Below are positions 45,757-56,952 of a DNA stretch of 64,000 nucleotides, one piece after another. The stretch comes from Deltaproteobacteria bacterium (lineage in GTDB: Bacteria > Desulfobacterota > Desulfomonilia > Desulfomonilales > Desulfomonilaceae), in assembly GCA_021777225.1 (NCBI GenBank), contig JAJYDQ010000005.1:19430-83429 (forward strand), written 5' to 3'. Position numbers and translations under genes: made by a program. Under the pieces are notes generated by a model. The model saw nothing but the letters and a program-made list of their open reading frames with translations. It made no database searches and was not told the DNA's origin. Numbering within the stretch: the first letter of the stretch is position 1; each line of letters begins with the position of its first letter.

Positions 45757-47076
45757 ATGACAAACATTCAGGTTGAAGATTTAAGCGCTGTCAGAAAAAA
45801 AGTGACTTTCGAAGTTCCTCAGGATCGGGTATCGGAAACACTTGAAGCTCAATACAGGGACCTTAAAAGGAATGCCCAGATCAAGGGATTTCGCAGGGGA
45901 AAGGTCCCGATGGAGATCATAAAGAACCTGTTTAAGGAACAGGTTCATAGTGATACGGCTAAAAAGATAATTGAAGATACATTCGAGCTAGGGTTGGACG
46001 AAAAGAAGATCAAGCCTATTACAGTTGTTAATTTAGATCAGGAGCCTTTAGATCCTGAAAAGCCTTTTGTTTACACGGTTGAAATAGAAGCGCCTCCTGA
46101 ATTGGACGTTCAGGGATTTAGGGGAATGTCACTTAACAAGATCGTTCGTGAGGTTGGGGACAGCGATATAGACGAGCGTATTGAAGTGATTCGTCAGCGC
46201 CACGCGAAGTTGGCGCCGATCACTGAAGGCAGGGGTATTCAGGATGGAGACCACCTTGTGGTTGACATTGAAGCTGTTGCGGACGGAGAAATCATTAAGT
46301 CCCTGAGTGTTAAAGATTATCATCTTGAGATGGGCAGAAACTTCTATCTGCCTGATTTTGACTCCAAGCTGACTGGTTTGAAACTTGCCGAACCCGTTAC
46401 CATTAGCCACACTCTGGCGGAAGACTTTCCCCGAAAAGAACTGTGCGGGAAATCCGCAACTTTTACATTGACAATCAAAGAAGCTAAAGAACGATTAATT
46501 CCTGAGTTGAACGACGAACTGGCCAAAGACCTGGGTCAATTTGAGTCGTTGGAGGCCCTCAAGAAACAGGTTTCTGAAGACCTTAGAGAATCTTATGACA
46601 TGGACATCAAAGAGGACCTCAGGAAACAGATTGTTGGAAAGATCATCGAAGCTAATCCCTTTGAGGCCCCTGAATCATTGGTTGAATCCAGAATCAACGA
46701 CATAATTATGGGAGCTAGAGAGAACCTCGCTCGTCAGGGAATCGATATGAAGAGGTTCCCGCTTCCTGATAAGGCTCAACGTGATTCAATAAGACCCAAG
46801 GCGGAAGAGCAAGTCAAAGCGGCCCTTATAATAACGGCCATAGGAGAAAAGGAAGAGATTCTCGTTACTCAGGAAGATATTGACGCTGAGCTTGAAAAAC
46901 GGGCCAAATTTTTTGGGTGGTCGCCAGACTTTTTTAGAGATCAATTGGAAGAAAATAACAGGATGGAGGATTTTACGTCTTCCTTACTCGAAGATAAGAT
47001 TTATTTGTTTATTGAACAGCAGGCAGACATCACCGAAGTTCCTTATTCGGCGGAAACATCTGAAACGAGCGAATAA
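45757..47076 (+). CDS. tig: Trigger factor
   Basis: A ~439-residue ribosome-bound chaperone and prolyl isomerase. Seen: the N-terminal ribosome-binding domain with GFRRGKVP, the FKBP-type domain (~150-240, DGDHLVVDIEAVADGE) and the helical C-terminal domain. ATG at 45757 with GAGGAG immediately upstream; an earlier frame opening at 45673 is not needed. It begins the tig-clpP-clpX-lon cluster. Confidence 0.96.
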   Translation: MTNIQVEDLSAVRKKVTFEVPQDRVSETLEAQYRDLKRNAQIKGFRRGKVPMEIIKNLFKEQVHSDTAKKIIEDTFELGLDEKKIKPITVVNLDQEPLDPEKPFVYTVEIEAPPELDVQGFRGMSLNKIVREVGDSDIDERIEVIRQRHAKLAPITEGRGIQDGDHLVVDIEAVADGEIIKSLSVKDYHLEMGRNFYLPDFDSKLTGLKLAEPVTISHTLAEDFPRKELCGKSATFTLTIKEAKERLIPELNDELAKDLGQFESLEALKKQVSEDLRESYDMDIKEDLRKQIVGKIIEANPFEAPESLVESRINDIIMGARENLARQGIDMKRFPLPDKAQRDSIRPKAEEQVKAALIITAIGEKEEILVTQEDIDAELEKRAKFFGWSPDFFRDQLEENNRMEDFTSSLLEDKIYLFIEQQADITEVPYSAETSETSE

Positions 47077-47099
47077 TTTAGAAAAGAGAGTAATCAATA

Positions 47100-47699
47100 A
47101 TGTTGGTTCCAATAGTTGTTGAACAGACTAGCCGTGGTGAAAGATCATACGACATATATTCCCGGTTACTTAAAGAGCGCATAATCTTTTTGGGTACCGC
47201 AGTAGACGACTTGGTCGCTAATTTGATTATTGCCCAGCTTTTATTTCTTGAAAGTGAGGCCCCTGACAAGGACATAAACTTTTATATCAACTCCCCTGGT
47301 GGGGTTGTAACATCGGGCCTCGCCATCTATGACACCATGAAGTATATTAAACCTCAGATACAGACTATCTGTATTGGTCAGGCCGCTTCGATGGCCGCGC
47401 TACTATTGGCGGCTGGAACTCACGGCAAGAGGCACGCTCTCCCGCACGCGCGAATCCTGATTCATCAGCCCATGGGCGGTTTTCAGGGGCAGGCTACTGA
47501 CATTGAGATACATGCACGTGAGATCCTGCGCATGCGCAGTGAGTTAAATAGGATTCTGGTTGAACACACCGGTCAGCCTCTGGAAAGGATTGAAACCGAT
47601 ACTGAACGTGACTATTTCATGAGTGGTGAAGAAGCCGTCACTTACGGAATAATAGATAATGTGTTAACTTCCCGGGACATTGTCGAGGAAAAAGAATAA
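47100..47699 (+). CDS. clpP: ATP-dependent Clp protease proteolytic subunit
   Basis: A 199-residue serine peptidase forming the 14-mer core of ClpXP. The catalytic Ser is in [11 protein letters not shown], His in ILIHQPMGG, and Asp in the following [10 protein letters not shown] region. Length normal. 23 bases after tig and before clpX. Confidence 0.97.
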   Translation: MLVPIVVEQTSRGERSYDIYSRLLKERIIFLGTAVDDLVANLIIAQLLFLESEAPDKDINFYINSPGGVVTSGLAIYDTMKYIKPQIQTICIGQAASMAALLLAAGTHGKRHALPHARILIHQPMGGFQGQATDIEIHAREILRMRSELNRILVEHTGQPLERIETDTERDYFMSGEEAVTYGIIDNVLTSRDIVEEKE

Positions 47700-47864
47700 A
47701 AAATGGCAAACAAGTCGGGCTTCCTTGAAATCTTCACTAGTAAAAGAATTGATCGGATGAAGAGGAAGCTCGATACGAACTAATTACGAAAATCTCAGTG
47801 ACCTTTATATGGATACCGACGGGATGTATGAGTTTCTGCTAGGGGTACGCTGAAGGAGGATTAC

Positions 47865-49121
47865 ATGGCTGCAAGAAAGGGTAACTTCTCTTCTCTTTAC
47901 TGTTCATTTTGTGGAAAGAGCCAGGACGAAGTTAGGAAACTCATCGCCGGTCCAACAGTTTATATCTGCGATGAATGTATCGAATTGTGCAACGAGATTA
48001 TTGCTGAAGAGTACGAAAAGGAAGAAATGGGTCGGGGCAAGTCCAGGGTACCAAACCCATCTGAAATCAAATCTTCTCTGGATGAATACGTAATTGGTCA
48101 GGAACAGGCGAAAAAGATCCTTTCAGTCGCTGTTCACAACCACTACAAGCGGATTGATTCTAAACCGGATCTAGACGGTGTAGAGTTACAAAAGAGCAAT
48201 ATCCTGTTAATAGGGCCTACTGGGTCGGGGAAAACCCTCCTGGCTCAAACCCTTGCCCGTATACTGAATGTTCCATTCGCAATCGCCGACGCCACCACTT
48301 TAACTGAGGCAGGATATGTGGGCGAGGACGTTGAGAACATCATTCTGAGCCTTCTGCAGAATGCCGACTATGATATATCCAGGGCTTGCCGGGGCATAGT
48401 ATACATTGATGAAATTGACAAGATTTCACGGAAGACGGAGAACCCGAGTATAACCAGAGATGTTTCCGGCGAAGGGGTACAGCAGGCCTTACTAAAAATA
48501 GTTGAAGGAACAATGGCTAATGTACCTCCTAAGGGCGGACGGAAGCATCCTCAACAGGAATTCTTGCAAGTCGATACTACTAATATACTGTTCATATGCG
48601 GTGGGGCATTTGTTGGCCTGGACCGGGTTGTGCAGCAACGTCTAAACATGAAATCCATGGGATTTAACGCCCAAATTGGCGGGGCGAAAAACGATGATGT
48701 AGCTGAACTCCTTGAACTGGTGCAACCGGAGGATTTGATCCGATACGGGCTTATCCCGGAATTTGTCGGTCGTTTACCGGTAGCGGCAACGCTTCATGAA
48801 CTTGATGAAGACGCGCTGGTGCGTATACTTCTCGAACCCAAGAACGCTCTTGTGAGACAGTACAAAAAGCTCTTCGGTTTTGAGCAGGTTAAATTGAGAT
48901 TTACGGATGAGGCTCTTCGTTCAGTGGCCTCGCAAGCCCTCCGACGAAAGACAGGGGCACGCGGGCTGCGGTCAATTCTTGAAGCATCAATGCTGGACAT
49001 CATGTATGAACTGCCCGAGTTCAAGAATCTGCAGGAAGTAATTGTGAATGACGACGTAATTCAGAAAAAATCTCCTTGCATATTGGTTTTCGAGAAAGAG
49101 ATTGAGACATCCGCATCCTGA
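47865..49121 (+). CDS. clpX: ClpX unfoldase
   Basis: A 418-residue AAA+ protein that unfolds substrates and feeds them to ClpP. An N-terminal C4 zinc finger (CSFCGK and CDECIELC), the Walker [15 protein letters not shown], Walker [10 protein letters not shown], the pore GYVGED motif and the C-terminal helical domain are present. GGAGG lies before the ATG. Confidence 0.97.
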   Translation: MAARKGNFSSLYCSFCGKSQDEVRKLIAGPTVYICDECIELCNEIIAEEYEKEEMGRGKSRVPNPSEIKSSLDEYVIGQEQAKKILSVAVHNHYKRIDSKPDLDGVELQKSNILLIGPTGSGKTLLAQTLARILNVPFAIADATTLTEAGYVGEDVENIILSLLQNADYDISRACRGIVYIDEIDKISRKTENPSITRDVSGEGVQQALLKIVEGTMANVPPKGGRKHPQQEFLQVDTTNILFICGGAFVGLDRVVQQRLNMKSMGFNAQIGGAKNDDVAELLELVQPEDLIRYGLIPEFVGRLPVAATLHELDEDALVRILLEPKNALVRQYKKLFGFEQVKLRFTDEALRSVASQALRRKTGARGLRSILEASMLDIMYELPEFKNLQEVIVNDDVIQKKSPCILVFEKEIETSAS

Positions 49122-49192
49122 AGGAGCTGAAAACGGCTTCTACCTGACGCGACTCATCTGTTGTTAGCATACAATCTTAGGATACTTAAATA

Positions 49193-51601
49193 ATGTTTTT
49201 TGGAAAGAAAGACGAAACAGTTGTCTCTCCAGATTTAACGCTGCCCTTATTGCCTTTGAGAGACATTGTTGTTTTCCCTTACATGGTGTCACCGCTTTTT
49301 GTAGGCAGGGATAGATCCATCAAGGCGGTGGAGACGGCAATAAAGACAGAAAAGCTCATTTTCCTTGCATCTCAAAGAAATGCGCAACAGACGAACCCCG
49401 AATCTAGCGATATCTTCTCTATAGGAGTTGTTGGTCAGATTATTCAGTTGCTCAAACTGCCGGACAACACGATCAAAATTTTTGTTGAGGGGCGTTACCG
49501 CGCTCAAATTAGACGCTTCATTGAACAAGATCCCTATTTTATGGTTGAAATAAGTCCGATTGATGACGAGATCTCAGGTCGTGAAATTGAACTCCAGGCT
49601 TTGGTCAGGGGGTTGCGGAATGTATCGGAAAGCTATGTGGCTGCTGACAACAAGGCCCCCCAGGATTTCCTGAACGCAATCAAGTCGATTAACGAACCTG
49701 GTCGTCTTGCGGACACAATTGCAGGGCAGATCAGTCTGAGGTTGGAGGATAAACAGGCCTTGCTCGAAAAGGTCTCGGTTCGGCAGAGGATAGAGCGTTT
49801 ACTTGAGTTGATGCAGAGTGAAATAGAAATCTCGGAAATTGAGAAAACAATTCGTGAGCGCGTCAAAAAGCAGATGGAAAAGACTCAGAAAGAATATTAT
49901 CTGAATGAGCAAATGCGTGCTATTCAAAAAGAAATGGGGGAAAAGGATGAGTTCAAGTCCGAAATAGCTGAGATCGAAGAGCAGTTGCAACAAAAGGAAT
50001 TATCGGTCGAAGCCGAGTTGAGAGTTCGAAAAGAAATTCGCAAATTGAAGATGATGGCGCCGATGTCCGCGGAAGCTACGGTCGTCAGAAATTACATCGA
50101 TTGGTTTCTTGTGTTGCCATGGTCGGAAATCTCCAAAACAGAGCTTCATATAGATGAAGCCCAGAAAATCCTGGACGAGGATCATTATGGTCTAAAAGAG
50201 GTAAAAGAACGAATAATTGAATATCTGTCGGTTCAAAAGCTTGCGCCTGATATAAAGGGGCCCATCCTTTGTCTGGTTGGTCCCCCGGGAGTAGGCAAGA
50301 CTTCTCTGGCCAGGTCGGTAGCCAGGGCCACCGGCCGGGAATTCGTTCGAATCTCACTGGGCGGAGTTCGCGATGAGGCTGAAATAAGAGGGCACAGGCG
50401 CACATACATCGGGGCCCTCCCGGGGAAGATTGTTCAAAGCATGAAGAAGTGCGAAACAATAAACCCGGTAATGTTGCTGGACGAAGTTGACAAAATGAGC
50501 ACGGATTTTCGAGGAGATCCTTCCGCTGCTTTGCTGGAAGTTCTTGACCCAGAACAGAATCATGCCTTCAACGATCATTATCTGGACGTTGATTATGATC
50601 TCTCCAAGGTAATGTTTATTACTACGGCCAACACTCTCCATGGAATTCCCGCCCCTTTACAGGACAGAATGGAGATCATCAGGCTTCCAGGGTATACGGA
50701 TTTTGAGAAGCTGAGAATTGCGGAACGTTTCCTTGTGCCGAAGCAGACTAAATCCAATGGCTTGACGTCAAGCCACATCACTTTTTCTCGCAAGGCCATC
50801 ATTCGTATGGCGAGGCGATACACCCGTGAGGCCGGTGTTCGGGAACTGGAACGGCAAATCGCCAAAGTATGCCGCAAAGTCGCCCGTAAGGTAGTAGACG
50901 GTTCAATTGCCAATGGGATAGACATATGTCCGCGCGACATTGGAAGCTTCCTGGGCGCTCCCAAATTCAGATATGGAGCGAGGGAACAATCCCTGAAGAC
51001 CGGCATAGCAAATGGATTGGCCTGGACCGAAGTAGGTGGAGAGCTACTCACTGTAGAGGTTGCTCTAATGCCGGGGTCGGGGAAGTTTACGGTTACAGGA
51101 AAACTTGGTGAAGTAATGCAGGAATCGGCGCAAGCCGCAATGAGCTACGTAAGATCGCGGGCTTTGAGTCTCGGTTTGAAGCCAGATTTTTACGACAAAA
51201 TCGATATTCACATCCATGTTCCGGAAGGAGCGACACCCAAAGATGGGCCCTCGGCCGGGATCACCATGACTACCGCCATTTTATCCGCGTTAACCAAACA
51301 GCCTTTTCCAAATGATTTGGCCATGACTGGTGAAATAACGCTGCGCGGTCGGATTCTTCCAATCGGGGGTCTCAAGGAAAAGCTACTGGCGGCCAAAAGA
51401 GGCCTTCTTTCAAGGATAATTATTCCCCGCGAAAACGAAAGAGACCTGACCGAGGTCCCCAAAAAAATCAGGAGCGGTTTGAATATAATATTGGTAGATC
51501 ATATGGATGAAGCTTTGCGAGTGGTTTTTCCAGAAATTCAAGACGCCTTTATACCTTCTGAACAGGTCACCGAACAATCTTTATCTGTTTTGAAACAATA
51601 A
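49193..51601 (+). CDS. lon: ATP-dependent protease Lon
   Basis: An 802-residue hexameric protease: N-terminal LAN domain ([13 protein letters not shown]), coiled-coil linker with [18 protein letters not shown]+ module ([22 protein letters not shown]) and C-terminal protease domain with catalytic Ser in [11 protein letters not shown] and the Lys after [12 protein letters not shown]. It completes the proteostasis cluster and probably degrades damaged proteins and regulators. Confidence 0.97.
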   Translation: MFFGKKDETVVSPDLTLPLLPLRDIVVFPYMVSPLFVGRDRSIKAVETAIKTEKLIFLASQRNAQQTNPESSDIFSIGVVGQIIQLLKLPDNTIKIFVEGRYRAQIRRFIEQDPYFMVEISPIDDEISGREIELQALVRGLRNVSESYVAADNKAPQDFLNAIKSINEPGRLADTIAGQISLRLEDKQALLEKVSVRQRIERLLELMQSEIEISEIEKTIRERVKKQMEKTQKEYYLNEQMRAIQKEMGEKDEFKSEIAEIEEQLQQKELSVEAELRVRKEIRKLKMMAPMSAEATVVRNYIDWFLVLPWSEISKTELHIDEAQKILDEDHYGLKEVKERIIEYLSVQKLAPDIKGPILCLVGPPGVGKTSLARSVARATGREFVRISLGGVRDEAEIRGHRRTYIGALPGKIVQSMKKCETINPVMLLDEVDKMSTDFRGDPSAALLEVLDPEQNHAFNDHYLDVDYDLSKVMFITTANTLHGIPAPLQDRMEIIRLPGYTDFEKLRIAERFLVPKQTKSNGLTSSHITFSRKAIIRMARRYTREAGVRELERQIAKVCRKVARKVVDGSIANGIDICPRDIGSFLGAPKFRYGAREQSLKTGIANGLAWTEVGGELLTVEVALMPGSGKFTVTGKLGEVMQESAQAAMSYVRSRALSLGLKPDFYDKIDIHIHVPEGATPKDGPSAGITMTTAILSALTKQPFPNDLAMTGEITLRGRILPIGGLKEKLLAAKRGLLSRIIIPRENERDLTEVPKKIRSGLNIILVDHMDEALRVVFPEIQDAFIPSEQVTEQSLSVLKQ

Positions 51602-51691
51602 TCGGACAAATTGCATATATTTTTGTATTATACGGAACTTGAGCAACTGTCAGTTTACTAATTGGTACATAATGGATTGAAGGAGTGACTT

Positions 51692-51880
51692 ATGCTGAAA
51701 ATGGATGGATCTAGAGTGAGGCTGACACCGGAGAACGTTCACACGATGTTGAAGCAGGGTCTTTCCTTTAGAGAAATAGCCTCTCGCTGCGATGTCTTTG
51801 AGGACGCCATTGACGCGTCATTGGTCCGATGGTTGAATCAGGGACGATGGCCGATTGAAGACGATGTAGTGGCGGCTTAG
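51692..51880 (+). CDS. 62-residue helical protein, possible helix-turn-helix
   Basis: A short protein with AAGGAG five bases before its ATG and a terminator about 75 bases after its stop. Residues ~10-55 read as helices (TPENVHTMLKQGLSFREIAS, then DAIDASLVRWLNQG) with an HTH-like turn, so a small DNA-binding regulator is possible. It is acidic at the C-terminus. It lies 90 bases after lon. Not recognised. Confidence 0.65.
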   Translation: MLKMDGSRVRLTPENVHTMLKQGLSFREIASRCDVFEDAIDASLVRWLNQGRWPIEDDVVAA

Positions 51881-51954
51881 GCCAAAGAGGAACGCGCCTT
51901 AAACAATAGACAACTGCAAAGATAAATAATTTTTTTGTTGAGTTGAACTTGAGG

Positions 51955-51983
51955 ACGGAGCCTAGACAACAGGTTCCGTTTTT
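51955..51983 (+). terminator. Intrinsic terminator after the 62-residue protein
   Basis: ACGGAGCC (51955-51962) pairs, with one G-T, to GGTTCCGT (51972-51979), followed by TTTT. Confidence 0.6.
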
Positions 51984-52000
51984 CGTTTAGCCTCTGTTAA

Positions 52001-53452
52001 TCAATTGATCTTTCGAGGAAATGATCCAATAAACCTAGGCCCAATTGTAAACAAAATGGCCGAATAAAGCGTCAACGTCGTTATCACGGCAGGATGTAAA
52101 GTGATCAATGGTTTTACAGCCATGAAAAGACCAAACGAAATGATGCCCAAGACAACGGGGAAAAGGAAATCCCTGACACGGATAAAGGAGAAGCGGATAC
52201 GGCAATAGCCAAAAGTCAAGCAGGCGATAAACAGCTTGGTAAAAATTATTACCAGGCAACCTCCTTGCAACTTCAGCAGGGGAACAAGTGTAAAATTGAG
52301 AATGAGATTCACCGCTGTTCCCGCAATTTGAAACGCCAGCAGTAATTTTGCGGCCCCCGCCACCATCATAACATAGGAGAAAAGATTGTTTTCAAAAGAG
52401 ATAGGGATCGTCCAGACAAGATATTTCTGCATCCAAACGGCGTCGCTATATTTGGCCGGATAAATTAGCCCTATTATCAAGGAACTCTCAGAATAAAAAA
52501 AGAAAACGATAGGCAGCGCAATTGCCAAGAGCCATTTGGCGTTCCTCTTTACAAGATCTCCCGCTTTGTTTCTGTTTTGCCACCATAATGTCGCCAACAG
52601 TGGGAAAATTACCCATCCAAGAAACTGTTCAGAACCCAAAACACTAACAGCGTCAAGTATATTCCAGGTCGCGCTGTAGAAGGCTATACCATCTAAACCA
52701 GTTTCTTTCTGGAGAAAAAAGATGTTGGTTTTGTTGTAAATCACACCCAGTATTTCAATTAACGCGAAAACCAGAGATATCCTAAACATAGAATTGGCAG
52801 TAGCCCAACAACCGGACAGAATTTCATTTTTGGGATGTCCCTGCAGGTAAATTCTGTATCCAAAAACTATTCGAGTTAAACCGGACACAAGCTTGAAAAA
52901 ACTGATATATATAGCTCCCAGACCTGTGGCGGCAGCGATGAACCCATATCCATAGGAGGCCACTGATCCTGTTACCTTTATTTTTGCCTCTACATTTTGC
53001 CGACCATTTACCCTCAAGCCTGCGAAGAAAGTTTCCGCCAAAGCTTCAACTGAAAAACCTAGAGACATTATCGCCAGAACAATGGTTAACTCAGAGTTTA
53101 ACTGTTGGCGCCACGCAAAAATTAGGACCCCAAAAAAACAGGCGCCAAAAAGTACGGCTTTAATTATTTGAACACTTACAATGAGCTTCCTGGATTCAGA
53201 CTCATTGACGTTCCCGAGCTTTGATACAAGAGGATAATAAAGTCCAAACTGTATTATGGTCTGAACAACAGCGCCTCCGGCCATGGCGTACATGACCCGG
53301 CCATAGTCTGAAGCGTTTGTCCAGGCCAAATATAGAAAGAAGGCTGTGCTCAGTATGCCCTCTACTGCTTGTGCTGAGAGAAGAAAAGCCAGACGACTCA
53401 AGATGCTGTCGTTACGGCAAGATGGATTGTTTGGTCTGTTGGACTTGAACAT
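52001..53452 (-). CDS. Polysaccharide flippase (Wzx/MOP family)
   Basis: About 483 residues with 12-14 hydrophobic helices. The early LSAQAVEGILSTAFFLYLAW and YGRVMYAMAGGAVVQTIIQF segments are typical of the MATE/MOP exporters that flip lipid-linked glycans. The AGGAGG just before ATG 53452 fixes the start. It may serve the same glycan as the nearby glycosyltransferase and epimerase, though 6 kb away. Substrate unknown. Confidence 0.8.
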   Translation of the reverse strand: MFKSNRPNNPSCRNDSILSRLAFLLSAQAVEGILSTAFFLYLAWTNASDYGRVMYAMAGGAVVQTIIQFGLYYPLVSKLGNVNESESRKLIVSVQIIKAVLFGACFFGVLIFAWRQQLNSELTIVLAIMSLGFSVEALAETFFAGLRVNGRQNVEAKIKVTGSVASYGYGFIAAATGLGAIYISFFKLVSGLTRIVFGYRIYLQGHPKNEILSGCWATANSMFRISLVFALIEILGVIYNKTNIFFLQKETGLDGIAFYSATWNILDAVSVLGSEQFLGWVIFPLLATLWWQNRNKAGDLVKRNAKWLLAIALPIVFFFYSESSLIIGLIYPAKYSDAVWMQKYLVWTIPISFENNLFSYVMMVAGAAKLLLAFQIAGTAVNLILNFTLVPLLKLQGGCLVIIFTKLFIACLTFGYCRIRFSFIRVRDFLFPVVLGIISFGLFMAVKPLITLHPAVITTLTLYSAILFTIGPRFIGSFPRKIN

Positions 53453-53627
53453 AAACCTCCTGGAATTTATAACGCAAATGGGCCGTATCCACATTCGAAT
53501 CGACAATTTAACATTTTGAAGCTGATTTCGTAACCTTAATCCCAGAAAGGTTGAACCTATTCGTGTTAATACGTTATGTTATGCGAACATTCCACAAACG
53601 GTTCACAAAAATCAGGAGTCGGGCCTT

Positions 53628-54812
53628 TTGAAGATAGAAGACCTTTTAGCAATGTGTTGGCGTTCGGTGCTGCGAAACCGAAGACGTTACAAAGCTGTAG
53701 TAATAGGAATAGCGCTTGGCACCGCTGGTTTCATAATCGTTCAGACAATGGGTGATTCGGTCGAGAAGAAAATGGGAGAACACCTCGAGTTGTTAGGTGA
53801 GGCCACTGTCATGAAGGCGGTTTGGAGAAACGACGACAATTACCATCCCGGCGAATATAACATGGAAGATGTTAAGAAGCTCAGGGCCATTCCCAACATG
53901 ATGGCTGTTGCTCCAGTAGTTTCCGTACCGGCGATAGACGCGTTTTTCCGGGATAACGAATGGAACCCTGGTTTGATAGGAGTTGATCAGGAATTCTGGT
54001 TGACTCAAAGTTCACAACTCAAACAAGGGAGATTAATCGGCGCCACTGACATTGTAGGACGAAAAAACGTGTGTGTCTTGGGGGAAGACGTGGTCAAATA
54101 TCTTTTCGGCAAAGAGAGTCCGGTTGGGCAGCCATTGGGGGTTGGTAGTTTGAAGTTCGACGTAATAGGTCTTTTGGGAGGCATACAACAGAACGATCTC
54201 CAAAGATATATAATTATTCCTCTGACCACAGCGCAAAACCTGTTCTCCGGCCTGGAAAAGATTAGGGAAATTTATATTCGGGTGAACAACTGGAATGATG
54301 TGGAGCCAATTAGGGAAGCTGCTCTGGGAATCCTGAGAAATGATCACAAAGGTTATGAACAGGGAATTGACATTACGTACTACCCTAAAAGAATTGAGAA
54401 AGTTAAATCCACTGTCTATATGGTTAAACTTTTTGTTTACGCCGCACTAGGAATTACAATCCTTTTAGGTGGTTTAGGGATTATGGCCGTGATGTTGTCG
54501 GCTGTTCAGGACCGTACTCGGGAAATAGGTTTGAGAAAAGCGCTAGGCGCCAAAGAGGACTTGATACTATTACAATTTTTACTTGAAGCTGTCTTCATAA
54601 GTTTAATGGCCGGACTTATAGGAGTAATGATCGGCGTCTTGTCAGTTACCATATTTAAAGGTCCTCTAGGAGTACAAATATCAGGCTTGACTCTTTCTGT
54701 GAGTATAATGAGTGGAATTCTTTTTACGGCTTTTCTGGGGATCGCTTCGGGTCTTTATCCTTCATTGAAGGCGAGTCGTATGGACTCTGTAACCGCAATG
54801 CGTTTTGAGTAA
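53628..54812 (+). CDS. MacB/FtsX-type ABC transporter permease
   Basis: A 394-residue permease: one N-terminal helix (~20-38), a large periplasmic MacB-PCD domain, and three C-terminal helices with the conserved DRTREIGLRKALGA motif before the last two. Such proteins drive mechanotransmission for export of lipoproteins or small molecules. No ATPase gene is adjacent, so it must use one encoded elsewhere. TTG start at 53628 with AGGAG nine bases upstream. DUF2062 gene follows almost overlapping. Confidence 0.85.
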   Translation: MKIEDLLAMCWRSVLRNRRRYKAVVIGIALGTAGFIIVQTMGDSVEKKMGEHLELLGEATVMKAVWRNDDNYHPGEYNMEDVKKLRAIPNMMAVAPVVSVPAIDAFFRDNEWNPGLIGVDQEFWLTQSSQLKQGRLIGATDIVGRKNVCVLGEDVVKYLFGKESPVGQPLGVGSLKFDVIGLLGGIQQNDLQRYIIIPLTTAQNLFSGLEKIREIYIRVNNWNDVEPIREAALGILRNDHKGYEQGIDITYYPKRIEKVKSTVYMVKLFVYAALGITILLGGLGIMAVMLSAVQDRTREIGLRKALGAKEDLILLQFLLEAVFISLMAGLIGVMIGVLSVTIFKGPLGVQISGLTLSVSIMSGILFTAFLGIASGLYPSLKASRMDSVTAMRFE

Positions 54813-54816
54813 GATT

Positions 54817-55434
54817 ATGGATAATCAGCAAGCCGGAGGATGGACTGGAATTGGAAGCAGATATCGAGCTATTAAAAACAAAATATATTGCAGTGTAATA
54901 CAACCGCTCGTAGCATCACGCAACACACCTCACCATGACGCCCTAGGGGTGGCTCTGGGTCTGATTGTTGGATTAGGCGCTCCTTTAGGCAGCCACATGC
55001 TTGTCCTTGGCTTGATGAGGCTGGGGTTTAAGTTTAATGTTATAGTCGCATTTGGCTTCACCTTTGTCATAAATCCTCTCAATGCCGTTCCCATGTATTA
55101 TGGATATTATTTACTAGGATCATTTGTGGTGGGAGAGCCAGCGTCACTTAATTTCGAGGATTTTAGAAAAACTATCAGTCCGGTCATGGATAGTGAATAT
55201 TTCTGGGAATCCATGCTGACTTTTTTCCGTCTTGGCGGCGCGATACTTTTACGATGGCTGACGGCTGCAATCTTCCTGGCTATTACATTTGGGACTTTGG
55301 CGTATGTGCTCACATATTCCATTCAGCGGAAAAGACTGCAAAAGGCAGCCTTGCGGCTTGGTCTCGAATACCGGAACTTGGTGGAAAGATTACAGACTAA
55401 TGATTCAGAATCTGATGCCTCCGGTCAGGACTGA
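54817..55434 (+). CDS. DUF2062 membrane protein
   Basis: About 205 residues with the DUF2062 signature: ASRNTPHHDALGVALGLIVG, a glycine-rich amphipathic segment, FTFVINPLNAVPMYYGYYLLG, and a last helix near residue 165. Several DUF2062 proteins sit beside glycosyltransferases, but a general function is not known. The start is taken at the ATG five bases after the permease stop; TTG at 54805 overlaps it. Confidence 0.8.
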   Translation: MDNQQAGGWTGIGSRYRAIKNKIYCSVIQPLVASRNTPHHDALGVALGLIVGLGAPLGSHMLVLGLMRLGFKFNVIVAFGFTFVINPLNAVPMYYGYYLLGSFVVGEPASLNFEDFRKTISPVMDSEYFWESMLTFFRLGGAILLRWLTAAIFLAITFGTLAYVLTYSIQRKRLQKAALRLGLEYRNLVERLQTNDSESDASGQD

Positions 55435-55552
55435 GATGAGGTCCATTTCCAGCAAGGACCCTGAAGATAATTAGTCGAACTTCAAGTTTGGATTTTTGTT
55501 TTGTTGAATTTCATCCGACTTTTTTAACAAATTGCTCTCGAAGGAGAAAAAA

Positions 55553-56584
55553 ATGAAAACAAATGACGAGCCTGTTACCAAAGGCAGACTTAACATTGGC
55601 GCAGTGAAAGGCCTAAAAGTAGAGGTTCTCTCTGAAACAGGCTGGTTCGACAATGAGATCATAAGAAAGAATATGATGGACCATGGAGGCATGACTACGA
55701 GCCAGTATGAAATCCCTTGGGACCCGGACAATGCTGGAGGATACTCAGCCCTTATAACAGTTGTTTCCCTGGACGACAAAGAGACGAAAATCCTTTTGGA
55801 CACGGGTTGGAGCAATGAATGGATGAATTACGTCTTCACTGAAAAGAGTAATGTAGCCGAGATGCTGAAAAACGACCAAATTGACTTCATGGTTTTGTCT
55901 CATTGGCATCTGGATCACTTTTGGGGTATTGAGTCCACTTTAAAACATAAGCCTGATATTACGCTATACGCGCCTCATACCTGTTATCCTGAGGATATGT
56001 CGCTTTTGAAGGCGGAAAGGCGGCTAAATGTTAGAAATAAGACCGGTCAAGAAGTTATAATATGTAAAAATGATACTCCACACACGGGTAAGCTAATTTT
56101 GTGCGCGCCGGAAGGGGAAGAGAACTCAGGAATCTACCAATTGATGCCGGGGGTTGCTCTGAAAATGTTCGACGTGCCGATAATACTGCGGGTGAGAGGC
56201 GAAAACGTTCTATATTTCAACGTTAAGGATAAGGGCTTTGTTACCGTTACCGGATGTGGACATCCTGGTGTCTTGAGCATTCTGTCATTCGCCAGGGACA
56301 ATTTTGAAGAATACAAGGCTTATGGTTGCTACGGCGGTCTTCACATAGCGGCATTTGAACAATGGGACCCAAAATTTGATGAATTGATAGAGGAAGTAAA
56401 ATCATTCAACATGACCAAAATGGGTTGCAACCACTGCACTGGATGGATCTGGGCTGAAAAAGCAACTACTTCGGGGCTCCCAATAATCAAAGGTACAGAT
56501 AAGTACAAAACCTATACTAGACATTCTACATCTAACAAAGGAAACCATGTATTTCTTACAAATGGCGATTCAGTTGTTTTCTGA
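55553..56584 (+). CDS. MBL-fold metallohydrolase
   Basis: A ~343-residue metallo-beta-lactamase-fold protein. Metal ligands: HWHLDH in LSHWHLDHFWG, Gly/His in TGCGHPGVLS, and a later His in GGLHIAAF or NHCTGW. This resembles the group that includes 7,8-dihydropterin-6-methyl-4-(beta-D-ribofuranosyl)-aminobenzene-5'-phosphate synthase-like proteins. Substrate unknown. AAGGAG precedes the ATG. Single gene. Confidence 0.85.
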   Translation: MKTNDEPVTKGRLNIGAVKGLKVEVLSETGWFDNEIIRKNMMDHGGMTTSQYEIPWDPDNAGGYSALITVVSLDDKETKILLDTGWSNEWMNYVFTEKSNVAEMLKNDQIDFMVLSHWHLDHFWGIESTLKHKPDITLYAPHTCYPEDMSLLKAERRLNVRNKTGQEVIICKNDTPHTGKLILCAPEGEENSGIYQLMPGVALKMFDVPIILRVRGENVLYFNVKDKGFVTVTGCGHPGVLSILSFARDNFEEYKAYGCYGGLHIAAFEQWDPKFDELIEEVKSFNMTKMGCNHCTGWIWAEKATTSGLPIIKGTDKYKTYTRHSTSNKGNHVFLTNGDSVVF

Positions 56585-56866
56585 TCTCAAGTCTTGACCT
56601 CATTATTTTGTATTGATGGGAATTAATACATGTTGCGGCCTCCTCTGAGATTTTGTAGCTTGACGACCCGAGACCTTCATGATCATTTCTATCTTGCGCT
56701 TGACGCTTCCGAGCACCCATCAGTCTAAAATTGCATCCATATTATTAGAGAAGACGGGAATGAGTTGGGTAATAGACAACAAAGCTAAGTGTAACAGGAA
56801 GTGGGTGAACCGGTTAGCATGTAGTAAGTTAATCGGGCCACGTAGTTGCAACAAAAGGAATGATTG

Positions 56867-56895
56867 TTGACATGAGCTTTTAAGATCGCTAATTT
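56867..56895 (+). promoter_or_regulatory. Candidate promoter of the iscS-like/iscU operon
   Basis: TTGACA at 56867-56872 and a weak TAATTT at 56890-56895 with a 17-base spacer, about 60 bases before the iscS-like start. The rest of 56585-56952 shows no gene, only a 63-codon frame without support. Confidence 0.45.
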
Positions 56896-56952
56896 GAAAG
56901 GGTTAAGAGGCTTGAAGATTGATCAGGATGAATCAGAAGGGGGTTGGTTGCT

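Noticed and set aside
47703..47783. 26-codon frame MANKSGFLEIFTSKRIDRMK between clpP and clpX
   Set aside because: GAGG is too far from the ATG (about 14 bases) and I recognise no family; it could be real but is not supported enough to list.
56679..56870. 63-codon plus-strand frame upstream of the iscS-like gene
   Set aside because: No ribosome site and no recognisable sequence; it overlaps the candidate promoter.
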